Positions 1-11,206 of a stretch of 64,000 nt of DNA are shown here, piece after piece. Numbering within the stretch: the stretch's first letter is position 1; each line of letters opens with the position of its first letter. The notes beneath the pieces were generated by a model. It did no database searches and was not told the origin of the DNA. It saw nothing but the letters and a program-made list of their open reading frames with translations. Source of the stretch: Candolleomyces eurysporus (lineage: Eukaryota > Basidiomycota > Agaricomycetes > Agaricales > Psathyrellaceae); assembly GCA_027579435.1 (NCBI GenBank), contig JANBPK010001201.1, forward strand, positions 51,487 to 115,486. The letters are read 5' to 3'. Both the position numbers and the translations under genes were made by a program.

Positions 1-181
1 CAGAATATGTTGAAACTTGAGGAGGAAGGGGTGCTGAACTGGGAGAAGGGTCATGATAGAGGGGGGGTCGTCGGCGCCGCAAACAGTGATTGGCTCAGAG
101 TCGTCTCCCTCAGCATCACGCATAGCCACGGTGCAAACGGGCGCTTGTCAATGTCACCACTCATTTGCAGTTACCATCGCC

Positions 182-611
182 ATGTCAGGGGCGTCCTACT
201 TCAGAAATGCGAGGAATTTTGTAGCAAAGAACACGACCTTCAACACGTATGTATCCGGGATTGATGGTAAGTAAAGCATTGCAATAAAAGCTAGCGAAAC
301 TGAGCTGATGGACATTCGCACCCCAGCTCTCCAATTCTTATACGAGCATGCCGCTACGGGAGCCATGCGCGACTCAGACAAGCGATACCCACCCCCCATG
401 TGCCATCCTCGAACTCGCGAGGTCGTCATCGTCCGAATCAAGGATTGGTATGGCTTCCAGACCAGGGGCGACAAGCCGATCATGTGGGTCCACGCCCCTG
501 CGGGATACGGCAAGACTGCCATCGCTGGCACCGTCTCCAAGCTGCTGAAAGAGGTGGAAGGCCTTGATTTCAGTCCTCTTGGAGCCACGTTTCATTCCGG
601 GAGGACATCGC
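182..611 (+). pseudogene. NACHT paralogue A, 5' fragment
   Basis: Exon 1 (182-266, 85 nt) encodes the same 28-residue start (MSGASYFRNARNF...) as the intact array members. It is followed by the family intron beginning GTAAGT and by the exon-2 start ALQFLYEH. The P-loop [14 protein letters not shown] is present. Homology stops at about 611, inside the segment that reads FHFWRTS in the intact copies, where the sequence passes directly into Rho1-derived DNA. Only about 140 of 680 residues remain and the Walker B motif is missing, so no functional NTPase can be made. It is a truncated duplicate of the genes at 4.4 and 9.1 kb. Confidence 0.85.
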
Positions 612-1142
612 AGATCGTAGCGGGAAGATGAACCGGACAAAAGAAAAAGAAAATTCAAGTCAGTGACCCCCCGCACACGCAATGCTTCGGAGGCGACAGG
701 AAAAAGGGTGGAGGCACGGGCTGCATAGGTATCTAGCACAAGCAGCAGGCACGCATCACACTCATGCCCTCGATGGCAGACCAAATGGTAAGACAGCGGG
801 ACGGGAAGCAATAAACCAAATAGGCCGGCGACAGGGAGGAAAGGAGAGGAACGCGAACACACCTTCTCCTGAACATTATCGAGTGAATCGGGAGAGTCAA
901 CAGCAAAGCAGATGAGGATGACATGAGAGTCGGGGTAGCTGATGGAAGGAGACGGTCGCAGTCTTCTTGGCCTGCCTTACCACAAAGGGCCAGCTCCACG
1001 TGTTTCCAATCCACCTTGACGTAGTTTTCGAAGACAGTGGGTACATAGACCCATAGGCCAAATCCAGTCGGCTAGTGACCTTATTTTACGCCAACCCGCC
1101 CAGCGCGCAGGGTAGTCGACCCGTTGCGGTTGGGGAGCTGGC
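612..1142 (-). pseudogene. Rho1 GTPase fragment (exon 3 with flanking introns)
   Basis: This stretch aligns with about 12905-13420, the intron 3/exon 3/intron 2 part of the intact Rho1 gene. Minus-strand translation gives [16 protein letters not shown] where the intact gene has [16 protein letters not shown], so the switch II DTAG motif is destroyed. Further frame breaks follow. No G1 exon and no CaaX exon are attached. It joins NACHT fragment A on one side and an LTR-like repeat on the other, and is a by-product of array rearrangement. Confidence 0.8.
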
Positions 1143-1146
1143 CGGA

Positions 1147-1434
1147 TGGACGAGATAAGGTCGCGAGTGATCGACCTAGGGGGTAACTAGACTAATCTCC
1201 GGGGTGTGGTAAGAAATAAAGATTTTTTCAGAGAGTAAGGGATAGAGGGGGAACGGAAGGAAGGGGAGTGAGCTAAGGAGAAAGCTAGCTATCGACACAG
1301 GAGGTAGGTAAACTACTTTTGTACCTAGTGATAAGCCAAATTCACAAGGATCAGGATAGCTACTCCCGTTCCGGATAATGGAGACGGAACGGATAAGCGG
1401 TGAGTGCACGCGCACACAGTGTGCACTCTCCACA
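1147..1434 (-). repeat. LTR-like dispersed repeat, copy 1
   Basis: About 288 bp matching 34103-34384 in inverted orientation. The element reads TGTGGAGAGTGCACAC at one end and finishes near CTCGTCCA on the minus strand, so it has TG...CA borders like a retrotransposon LTR. It carries an A-rich stretch followed by TCTTTATTTC like a transcription end. No target-site duplication is visible, and there are no gag/pol remnants beside it. It could be a solo LTR or another non-autonomous element. Confidence 0.55.
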
Positions 1435-2152
1435 CGAGGATAGTGCTAGTATCTCGAATGTCAGGGAAATTGTCAGTNCCCCCAGCCACTGAGTCACGAA
1501 ACGATAGAGTTCATGGCATAGAATTATTTCAGGCTCTCATCATATTCCACTTGGAGTTCAACTTTCAAACTTCTCCATGTCTCTGTCGGTCTCTGCATGA
1601 CCGCGAGCATCATTTATGACTCAAAAATCAAAGTGNAAATGGATATTCGGTCTACTTATCTCACTTGCTCCTGTTCTATCAACAGTTCTCCCTCAAAGCC
1701 TCTTCGAGTTCTCCTTCCAATTGTGATCAATTGTACTCTACCGTACTGTACGTGTCAAATTTTATCTTCAGGCAGTCGCCAATACGCTCAAGCTCAGGCT
1801 GCAAGATCATCGACCCCGGAACCAGAAAAAGTAAATGAACGGGATATTTTGACGTTCACTGATTTTTCAGCTTCTCTTCTGAATTCATGAGCTCTGTCTG
1901 TTCCCACCACGATCCCATCAACCTTGGAAACTTACACACCGACGATTCTCTATTATTTATGAATGAAAAGAGAATGGAAGCAGTGATCCTGTCAAACTCA
2001 CTCGTCATATCTAACTACATTCACCCTGAAAGCAGCTCTCACTAGACCGTAGAAGTGTTATTGCGGAAGATTAAAGATAACGCAATCGGCCATTACAAAT
2101 GGCGTGAACAGACGCCTGTCGATGCCACGCTTTGTTTACAGTTACCACCACC
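1435..2152 (+). other. Intergenic; upstream segment of NACHT B
   Basis: From 1435 to about 1770 I see no gene, only two N characters (1478, 1636). From about 1770 to 2152 the sequence is a diverged copy of the segment before NACHT D (about 8580-9100): shared stretches include TTCAGGCAG, ACGCTCAAGCTCAGG, CACTA(G/C)ACCGTAGAAGT and the tract TTACAGTTACCACCACC just before the ATG. It is the duplicated promoter/leader of the array unit. Confidence 0.6.
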
Positions 2153-4160
2153 ATGTCGGGGCCCTCCTACTTCAGAAACGCAAGGAACTTCATAGCAAAG
2201 AACACGACCTTCAACACGTATGTACCCGGGATTGATGGTAAGCAAATCACTGCGATATGGGACTCAGAAAACCTAAACCAATGGACATTCGCACACCAGC
2301 TCTCCAATTCTTATACGAGCATGCCGCCACAGGAGCCATGCACGACTCAGACGAGCGATACCCACCCCCTGTGTGCCATCCTGGAACTCGCGAGGTCGTC
2401 ATCGTTCGAATCAAGGATTGGTATGGCTTCCAAACCAGGCCTGACAAGCCGATCATGTGGTCCACGCCCCTGCGGGATACGGCAAGACTGCCATCGCTGG
2501 GACCGTCTCCAAGCTGCTGGAAGAGGTGGAGGGCCTCGATTTCAGTCCTCTCGGAGCCACGTTTCATTTCTGGAGGACGTCTGCAGAGCGAAACTCGCCC
2601 GCACGGTTCATTATCACCTTCGCCTACCAGCTCGCCATGTCGATCCCCGAGCCGACTCCCCACATCGAGAATGCTGTCAAGCGAAACCCGATGGTTCTCC
2701 GAAAGACTCTGGAGGCTCAGTTGATGAAGCTGATCGTCGAGCCTTTCAAAGCTCTTGGAGAGCTGGGCGATATGCCGAACCGGTTGGTCATCGTCAACGG
2801 CCTCGACGAATGCATCAACTCGGATCAGGAGTGTACGGTGGACAGACAGTTTGCTGAGGACCAGGAAAAGGTGCAGATTCGGATCCTCGACCTCATTCAC
2901 AATCTCCAATCCCATCGACTTCCTCTCTCGTTTCTCATTCTGAGCAGGCCGGAGGCGTGGATCAAGCAGCGCATGCAGTCCGCGGCGTTTGAGCGCGTTG
3001 TGGAGGCGGTGGACCTGTACGCGCTTGGGGATCATGTGAAGGATACGGAAACATATTCGGGCAGAACTATCTCGCATTCAGGATGACGGAGCGCTGCACC
3101 TCGGAAGGGATGAGGAGTGGCCAGGCAAGAAGGTGGTTCAGAGCTTTATTCAGAGGACAAACGGGCACATTCTGTACGCTTCCACCGTTATCCGACATAT
3201 CGATAGCCCATATGGCGACCCACGGAAGCTCCTGAAGAATCTTCTCCATTATGCCCGTAGCAATCTTGAGCTGGCGCACTCGTCACCCTTCTCCTCCCTT
3301 AACGCACTCTACATGCATATCATGCAGTCTTGCCCTAAGAGCAATCGCCCAATTATGATTGCGGTGCTCGAAGATTTTCCCGCGTTCGCATTGTATTTCC
3401 GTCCGGAAGTTGATGTCGGCCAAGTGCTAGCTGTCCTGGACCGTCTAGCAGGACGAGCTCCAGGGCAAGGGTTTCGATCCCTTCGACTTCTACATGCAGT
3501 GCTCCGCCTGTCGGATACAAGAAACCCAAACGATTGCGAAATCTCCAGCTTCCCATCCATCCATTCCTCATTCTCCGACTTCCTTCACGATTCCCGTCTG
3601 TCGTTGGAGTTCGCCGTCGACCCACTGAAGGGATGCCGACGGATCCTGGATGGGTGTCTGGGCTGCATGTCAAAGATGACATCACCTAGCGAAATAGATA
3701 AAGACCACTACCGTTTCTCTGTGAAAATGTGGCCAAGTTTGCTCCACCTCTGTGTGACGATCCTCAGTTTACCCCGTGCCGAATATCTCGAAATCGTGAG
3801 AAAATTGCTTTCAATTGATCTTCGAGCGTGTTCAATAACAGCACACCACACGTCGTTCAAAATTCTATTGACGACCTGCATGCTTTTGGCTTTCCTCCCT
3901 CGTATATGTACGCGAGCGGCCATTCCAACGGGATTGTACCCCGATCAGCTCCCCACATTTTCGAGAGCGAACCTCTTGTCCGACAGGCTGTCACTCATGT
4001 TGTATCCTCGTTGGAAGGTAGCCTGATTTACCTTCTAGGTCAAACTCCAGATTCCTGGCCCTCAAACCTTGACTCGGAAATCTTCCGTTTTCTGAGATCA
4101 TACCAAAGGGGGTCAGAAGAGCCAGCTTCCTGGACAATAGACAAACGCAACCAAGCTGCG
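2153..4160 (+). pseudogene. NACHT paralogue B, frameshifted and 3'-truncated
   Basis: Exon 1 is intact (2153-2237). Exon 2 has several lesions relative to C and D. One G is missing in ATGTGG(G)TCC near 2460, just before the P-loop. Deletions near 3050-3085 remove part of the segment after the sensor-like region. A further frame change lies near 3840. The P-loop (APAGYGKTA), Walker B (LVIVNGLDECIN, with Asn replacing the usual Asp) and the C-terminal region are recognisable in different frames. The 3' end is cut at about 4160 and continues into the promoter segment of C. With this many breaks it is a decayed gene rather than an assembly error. Confidence 0.85.
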
Positions 4161-4197
4161 TTTGTCGCTGTCAATATGCCGACAGGTTGACCCGGAA

Positions 4198-4394
4198 GTA
4201 AGTCAAAGTTGCTTTCGGAGTGTTTGGCCTGGTGCGTATGGTGCTGTATCGACAACCAGCAAAAGTTGGGACATCATAAGGAGATAACCCAATCTCCGCT
4301 GCAGCCCCAACCGCCACCAGTCCACCTGCCACACGCAAAGCCACGTTGCAAATGGTGCGAACGGGCATCTATCGGTGCCACGCTTCATTTGCAG
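4198..4394 (+). promoter_or_regulatory. Candidate 5'-UTR intron of NACHT C
   Basis: A GTAAGT donor at 4198 and a pyrimidine-rich TTCATTTGCAG acceptor ending at 4394 lie 11 nt before the ATG. The same arrangement occurs before D (GTAAGT at 8925, TTTGCAG ending at 9090, again 11 nt to the ATG). An acceptor-like ...CAG followed by TTACCA also precedes the start codon of A, B and E. Conservation of both sites supports a spliced leader exon. Confidence 0.45.
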
Positions 4395-4405
4395 TTACCA
4401 CCACC

Positions 4406-6515
4406 ATGTCGGGGGCGTCCTACTTCAAACACGCGACGAACTTCGTAGCAAGGAACACGACCTTCAACACGTATGTATCCGGGATTGATGGTAAGTAAAA
4501 TCATTGCGAGAAAAACTAGAGAAACTGAGCTGATGGACATTCGCACCCCAGCTCTCCAATTCTTATACGAGCATGCCGCCACGGGAGCCTTGCACGACTC
4601 AGACGAGCGATACCCACCCCCCATGTGCCATCCTGGAACTCGCGAGGTCGTCATCGTCCGAATCAAGGATTGGTATGGCTTCCAAACCAGGCCTAACAAA
4701 CCGATCATGTGGGTCCACGCCCCTGCGGGATACGGCAAGACTGCCATCGCTGGGACCGTCTCCAAGCTGCTGGAAGAGGTGGAGGGCCTCGATTTCAGTC
4801 CTCTCGGAGCCACGTTTCATTTCTGGAGGACGTCTTCCGAACGAAACTCCCCCGCACGGTTCATCATCACCATCGCCTACCAGCTCGCCATGTCGATCCC
4901 CGAGCTTACTCCCCACATCGAGAACGCCGTCAAGCGAAACCCGATGATTCTCAGAAAGACTCTGGAGGTTCAGCTGATGAAGCTGATCATCGAGCCATTC
5001 AAGGCTCTCGGAGAGCTGAGCGATATGCCGAACCGGTTGGTCATCATCGACGGCCTCGACGAATGCATCAACTCGGATCAGGAGTGTAGGGTGGACAGGC
5101 AGTACGCTGAGGACCAGGAAAAGGTGCAGATTCGGATCCTCAACCTCATTCACAATCTCCAATCACATCACCTTCCCCTTTCCTTCCTCATTCTCAGCAG
5201 GCCGGAGGCGTGGATCAAACAACACATCCAATCTGCGCCTTTTGAGCGCGTTGTGGAGGCCGTGGATCTATACGCGCTCGGGGATCATGTAAAAGACACG
5301 GAGATATACATTCGGGCGGAACTATCTCGCATCGCCGCGCGCGATCAAGAGGACGCAACACCAGACCGAGGGGATGAAGCGTGGCCGGAGCACGTGGTTC
5401 AGGCCTTTGTTCAAAGGACAGAAGGTCACATTCTGTACGCTTCCACCGTTATCCGACATATCGATACCCCGTATGGCGACCCGCGAAAGCTCCTAGAGAG
5501 TATTCTCGATGATTACCTCAATAGGAATGTTGACCTGGCCCACTCGTCATCTTTCTCCTCCCTTAACGCGCTCTACATGCATATCCTGCAGTCTTGCCCT
5601 AAGAGCAATCGCCCAATCATGATTGAGGTGCTCGAAGATCTTTTCGTGTGCGCATCATATTTCCGTTCGAGCGTTGATGTTCGCCGAGCCCTGGCTATCC
5701 TGGACCGTCTGACTGAACGAGTCCCAGGGCAGGGGTTCCGAGCCATTCGACCTCTACATGCGGTGCTCCGTCTGTCAGGTGTAGGAAACACTGACAATAG
5801 CAACCTCGCCTTCTCCCTATTCATCCATTCTTCATTCTCCGACTTCCTTCGTGACTCCCGTCTGTCGGTGGAGTTTGCCTTCGACCATCGGAAGGGAGTG
5901 CGACGGATCCTTGATGGGTGTCTGGACTGCATGTCAAAGATGACATTGCCGACCGAAACAGACGAAGACCACTCCCATTTTGCTTTGATCACGTGGCCAC
6001 TCTTGGTCCAGAGGTTCGTCTCGGCAACCGAACCATCACTTGGCGAATCTCTCGAAATCGCGAGGAAACTGCTTTCAATTGACCTTCTAATGTGCTCAAT
6101 AAAAGCCCACGTCACTCAAAGTTCTTTCGACAGGATCATTTATTTTGGCTTTCCTGTGCCGGGTACGTACAAGACCGGATGTTTCGAAGTGACTCAAAGA
6201 GGATCAACTCCCCACATTTTTGAGAGCGAAACTCTCATCCAACAGGCCATCACTCATGTTGTATCCTCCTTGGAAGCCAGTTTGGTCCACTTTCTAGATC
6301 AACCTCCAGATTCCTGGCCCCGGCTCCTTGCCTTTGCAGTCTCCAGTTTTCTGCAATCACACCGAGGTTACTCGGAAGGGGCAATTTCGTGGACCATAGA
6401 TAGAAGTAACCAAGTTGTTCAAGCTTTGTGTACATTACAGCAAGACCACCCAGAGCGCACAAGAGCATTAATGCTAGATTATCAATTCGTGGATGATTTT
6501 TTACGTACTATTTGA
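4406..6515 (+). CDS. NACHT-domain NTPase (NLR-like), array member C
   Basis: Two exons, 4406-4490 and 4552-6515 (2049 nt, 682 aa, frame consistent). The intron starts GTAAGT and ends ACCCCAG; the downstream ATG at 4533 lies inside this intron and is not the start. The order is: a 28-residue N-terminal motif rich in Asn and aromatics (NFVARNTTFNTY), an ALQFLYEHAATGA segment, the [16 protein letters not shown] linker, Walker [10 protein letters not shown] near residue 85-93, Walker B LVIIDGLDE near 191-200, and a sensor-like LSRPEAW near 244. The rest is probably alpha-helical, without WD40, ankyrin or TPR repeats. Proteins of this type in fungi are STAND-class NTPases thought to act in non-self recognition and programmed cell death; that role here is inference. 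The C-terminal 180-200 residues differ strongly from D, E and F. Confidence 0.88.
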
Positions 6516-7880
6516 CTGACATACGTTTGTATCGTATTCATGCACGGCCCGTGTTCTTTGACTCTTCTTATGGTGGACTACAGTAGCGAGTCTAATGAAC
6601 ATTTATGTGATTACGCGTTCGTTTCCTGAATTTCCGATTCTGTGTAATTGTTTTGGTAACTTTTAGGAGACGGTAGAACCTCTTCTATCGAGAGGGAAAT
6701 GAGAAGCTTACATTCGGATCACTAACAAGGGATGATACTGCGGCTCCAGGCACATCGACCGATTTTGGACGTCGATCTGAGGAGCTGTGGATGAGCGGTG
6801 AGGCGATCTAATCCTTGGCTCGGTGCATTCTTAGGCGAGGTACGTTCACTATGTACAGGTGTTGAGAAACACGAGAGGTGAGTTGCAAAGCTATGTAGAA
6901 TTCGTCTATACGTAAGTCTACTTATATACAATCGATGAATATATTGCGGGCGCCGTTCATACTACCAGAGTGCAAAATAAAAGATAAAATGGATGAATAA
7001 CGAAATAAAGCGATACCATAACGAGTGAGATACAGATACGAGACCATAATCCAAGTATCTACGGTCGCAGTCATCCGCAGAGGCGGAGAAATGTACGGAG
7101 TATCTCAACAACAGGTGCCCGACACTTTCTCAAATCACCGTCGTCGAAATAAGTTGAATCGTACATCCGACGCTCGTCTACACCATCTTCAATCGACTTC
7201 CAAATTTCCCGATCTCTGCACGGTCGTAATGATCCTCTCTTCATAAAAAATTCAAGGCTAGTGTCGTGATAGGCACTCATCGACACATGGAACCTCTCAC
7301 TCCTTTGTTTTTGCCTCAGGCCAAAGTCGGTCAATCGTCACGTCTGTCACGCTTCGTCCACCAAAAAGTGTGACATGGTGTGACGTATGCCTGACCGAAT
7401 CATGACCGAATTGACGACGACACTACGTACGTATGGACGAAGGGAGAACAGAACACTTGCACATCCACTCAATCATTCATCTTCAAATTCGCAACTCAAC
7501 ACACTCAGGAGAGCGCCTCGAACCCGCGGGCTGAATCGAGCAGAGGGAAAAGAGGGGTATGTATATGAGTCGATCGATTGATTATATCTACGTTCCGTTC
7601 GTTCATTCATGAGGAGCTGGTGAGGGGAACGTAACGAAGCGAGGTCGAGAGACAGTAACTGAGGAAAGGAAATCGGAGAAGGAAAGAAAAAGAAAAGCCG
7701 TCACATCATGAAACTATTGGTAGACAAGCGTATATAGCTAGGCAGCGAAGGCGCCAATGGCACGTTATAGAGTCGAGCCGAGTCGAGCCGGAAAATGGGG
7801 ACAGGCAGGCAGAGTAGAGAGCAAACGACGACGACAATGGTCAATAGCACATCCGGATGAAAGAACAAGAACACAGGGAG
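6516..7880. repeat. Downstream part of array unit, copy 1
   Basis: This gene-free stretch is a diverged copy of 11207-12370 downstream of NACHT D. Shared blocks include GGCTCCAGGCACATCGACCGATTTTGGACG, the segment with GTGTGACAT...TGTGACGTATGCCTGACCGAATCATGACC, and the run into the 3' end of Rho1. An extra block of about 250 bp near 6860-7110 is absent from copy 2. I see no protein gene in it. It shows that the duplication unit was NACHT gene plus downstream spacer plus the 3' part of Rho1. Confidence 0.7.
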
Positions 7881-7936
7881 ATGAGAGAATGATTGAGCGG
7901 ATGATCTATCCTATGTGGAACGGACAAACCAACCAC

Positions 7937-8297
7937 TCAAAGCACCAAACACCCGCTCCTCTGTTTCTCCTTCCCCTTGCTCAAAAGCGCGGCACGCGTT
8001 GCGTATTGGAAGACTTCACGGACGCCTTCACCAGTCTTGGCCGAGCGTTCGAGGTGGTGTTTGGGGCCGATCTTCTGTGCGACTGCCATGCCCTGTTGAA
8101 TGATTGGCCCATTGGTGATTAGTGGTGGTGGCGCAGGTCCGAGTCAGTAGGCGGTGATTAGCGCTCAGTCGATAGTCATCGATTGATTGATTCGATATTT
8201 GGACGAACGAGCAGGAAGGTGAGGAGGAGAAAAACAGGAGTCCAATCAGCAGAGCAAAGGAAAATCGAGCGAGAACAAACGCACCTCGGGTGTGACG
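7937..8297 (-). pseudogene. Rho1 GTPase 3' fragment
   Basis: On the minus strand the last Rho1 exon is present and open: it reads GMAVAQKIG, then [12 protein letters not shown], and ends with a GCLVL-type CaaX box and a stop at 7937. LECSAKTG of the intact gene is LERSAKTG here. Upstream only a few bases of exon 4 (...CACCCGAGG) remain; exons 1-3 are missing. It is a truncated copy made when the NACHT C unit was duplicated from the D-Rho1 locus. Confidence 0.8.
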
Positions 8298-8579
8298 GTG
8301 GAGTAGTCCAAGAGACCACTCAAGTCGCGTAGACTCAGACAGCTAGGTGAGGAGCGCCTCGTATAGCGTCGAGGGCCAGGATCGGATGCTCATTCTGGCG
8401 CGCTGGCATCGACTAAATCTACGGATCACACCCGCGATCTGATCTAATCTAGCATGTCTACTCGACTCGGCCAGGATCCCCTACCACAACGGGCCTTTGA
8501 CTCGTCTTTGAGCGGGGTGCGGATGTCCGTTAATTGGGTCAGGTTTTTCCGACGTCTATCTCACGGAGTTGGCCACAGT

Positions 8580-9101
8580 GTATATTCAGGCAGCCACTGA
8601 TGCGACGCTCAAGCTCAGGTCGCAAAATGTTCGACCCCAACATTAGGAGAGGGGAATGAACTCGATACCCGCCACAATTCTTTATTCTTTATGAATAGTA
8701 TGAGAACTGAGGAAATACAGGGCGGATCATTTATTTCCTTTGATCTTTTTAAACTCACTCGTGGTCTCAAACTTCTATCACCCTCTAAAAAATAAAATTT
8801 AAGCAGCTTTCACTACACCGTAGAAGTATTATCACGGAAAGATGCGAGACCACTGATCGATTGGTCCTTAGTTTAGGAACTGGTGCGTTTGTCGCTGTCA
8901 ATATGCCTGCCGGTGGGCCCAGAAGTAAGTCAAGGCTGCTTTTGGAATGTCCGGCTATGCGCGTATGGTATCGGGTCGAAAGATAACCCAATCGCCGCTG
9001 CACCCCCGACGAGCATCACCTGCCACACGCATAGCCACGCATCGCCACTGGTGTGAACGAGCGTCTATCGGTGCCACGCTTCATTTGCAGTTACCACCAC
9101 C
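8580..9101 (+). promoter_or_regulatory. Upstream region and candidate leader intron of NACHT D
   Basis: This region is homologous to the segments before B (1770-2152) and C (4160-4405). The candidate leader intron runs from GTAAGT at 8925 to TTTGCAG ending at 9090. In this copy an upstream ATG at 8903 would splice in frame to the exon-1 ATG (22 nt + 11 nt), adding 11 residues. In C the same upstream frame is closed by TGA, so the conserved start at 9102 is preferred. No TATA box is clear. Confidence 0.45.
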
Positions 9102-11206
9102 ATGTCGGGGGCGTCCTACTTCAAAAACGCGAAGAACTTTGTAGCAAAGAACACGACCTTCAACACATATGTATCCGGGATTGATGGTAAGCATATCACT
9201 GTGATATAGAATTCGGAAAACCTGAACTAATGGACATCCACACCCCAGCTCTCCAATTCTTATACGAGCATGCCGCTACGGGAGCCATGCACGACTCAGA
9301 CGAGCGATACCCACCACCTATGTGCCATCCTGGAACTCGCGAGGTCGTCATCGTCCGAATCAAGGATTGGTATGGCTTCCAAACCAGGCCTAACAAACCG
9401 ATCATGTGGGTCCACGCCCCTGCGGGATACGGCAAGACTGCCATCGCTGGCACCGTCTCCAAGCTGCTGGAAGAGATGGAGGGCCTCGATTTCAGTCCTC
9501 TCGGAGCCACGTTTCATTTTTGGAGGACATCTCCCGAGCGGAACTCCCCCGCACGGTTCATCATCACCATCGCCTACCAGCTCGCCATGTCGATACCCGA
9601 GCTGACTCCCCACATCGAGAACGCCGTCAAGCGGAACCCGATGATACTCAGGAAGACTCTGGAGGTTCAGCTCATGAAGCTGATCGTCGAGCCATTCAAA
9701 GCTCTCGGAGAGCTGGACAATATGCCGAACCGGTTGGTTATCGTGGACGGCCTCGACGAATGCATCAACTCGGATCAGGAGTGCAGGGTCGACAGGCAGT
9801 TTGCTGAGGACCAGGAAAAGGTGCAGATTCGGATTATCGACCTCATTCACAGTCTCCAATCGCATCGACTTCCCCTTTCCTTTCTCATTCTCAGCAGGCC
9901 GGAGGCATGGATCAAGCAACACATGCAGTCTGCGTTGTTTGAGCGCGTTGTGGAGGCGGTGGATCTGTACGCCCTCGGAGGTCATGTGAAAGACACGGAG
10001 ACATACATTCGCGCGGAACTATCTCGCATCGCGGTGCGCATTCAAGGTGACGGAACACCAGGCCAAGGGGAAGAGGAGTGGCCGAGCGAGGACGTGGTTC
10101 AGACCTTTGTTCGGAGGACAAACGGGCACATGCTGTACGCTTCCACCGTTATCCGACACATCGATAACCCATATGACGACCCACGGAATCTCCTGAAGAA
10201 TCTCCTCGATGGTTACGCCCATAATAATCTTGACCTGGCGCAGTCGTCACCTTTCTTTTCTCTCAACGCGCTGTACATGCATATCATGCAGTCTTGCCCG
10301 AAGAGCAATCGTCCACTCATGATTGACGTGCTCGAAGACTTCTGTGCGTGCGCGCAATTTTTCCGTCACAACGTTGATGTCCGACGAGGCCTAGCTGTCC
10401 TGGACCGTCTAGCCGGACGAGTCCCAGGACAGGGGTTCCGAGCCCTTCGACCCCTACATGCAGTCCTCCGAGGTGCAGGTTGCGATTTCTGGTCCTCCCC
10501 ATTCATCCATTCTTCATTCCCCGACTTCCTTTGTGACCCCCGTCTGTCGTTGGAGTTCGCCATCGATACCGGCAAGGGATCCCGACGGATCCTGGATGGG
10601 TGTCTGGACTGCATGTCAAAAATGACATCGCAAAGCGAAACAGACGAAGACCACTACCGATTTGCTGTGAGAGTGTGGCCAGTCTTCCTTATGTTGGCGG
10701 ATTTGCGGCTCCTCGAGATACCCCATGCTAGATATCTCGAAATCATGAGGGAATTGCTGTCAATTGACCTTCTAGCGTGCTCAATAAAAGCATACATTGA
10801 TCAGGACTCTACTGACGAACTTGTTTGTGGTGTTCTTTCTTCTTATATCTCGACTGTGTACGGTGCCTCCTGGCTTGAACCCCTAAAACCCCCCATTTCG
10901 GAGGGGGCTGCTCTCGTCCAACAGGTCAATAATCATATTTTTACCTCGCTGGATGCCAGTCTAGTCTTCTTTCTACGTCAAACTCCAGATTTCTGGCCCC
11001 CCCACCTTGACTCGGCAGTCCACGATTTCCTGGTGTTCCACCGAAAACAACAATCGAAAGAACCAGCCTCCTGGACCGTAGACACACGTAACCCAGTTGT
11101 TCAAGTTTTGTGGATGTTATGGCAAGACCACCCAGAGCGTATTATCACACTGTGGAGGAGAGACAGTCACTATCATAAAGAATTCTTAAGTACCGTTTGT
11201 GTTTGA
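9102..11206 (+). CDS. NACHT-domain NTPase (NLR-like), array member D
   Basis: Exons 9102-9186 and 9249-11206 give 2043 nt and 680 aa in one consistent frame. The intron is GTAAGC...ACCCCAG, and ACTAATGG near 9228 includes both a plausible branch site and the false internal ATG. The N-terminal motif is MSGASYFKNAKNFVAKNTTF. Walker A (APAGYGKTA), Walker B (LVIVDGLDECIN) and LSRPEAW are all intact. From the N-terminus to about residue 300 the protein is nearly identical to C. After the MSKMTSQ segment it is only loosely similar (for example DELVCGVLSSYIS against DRIIYFGFPVPG in C). It is tail-to-tail with the Rho1 gene. A cytosolic STAND regulator role is inferred from the family. Confidence 0.88.

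Noticed and set aside
9230..9248. Start codon at MDI(H/R)TPALQF for the NACHT genes (9230, 4533, 2281, 309)
   Set aside because: The ATG lies inside the intron between the conserved 85-nt exon 1 and the exon starting LQFLYEH. The intron has a proper GTAAG donor and CCCCAG acceptor, and the minus-strand copies lack this ATG.
9296..9985. Long antisense ORFs opposite the NACHT genes (229 aa here; also at 2247, 4599, 16677, 22473)
   Set aside because: They recur opposite the same part of each paralogue and are shadows of the strongly biased codons of the conserved NACHT exon. No family resemblance of their own.
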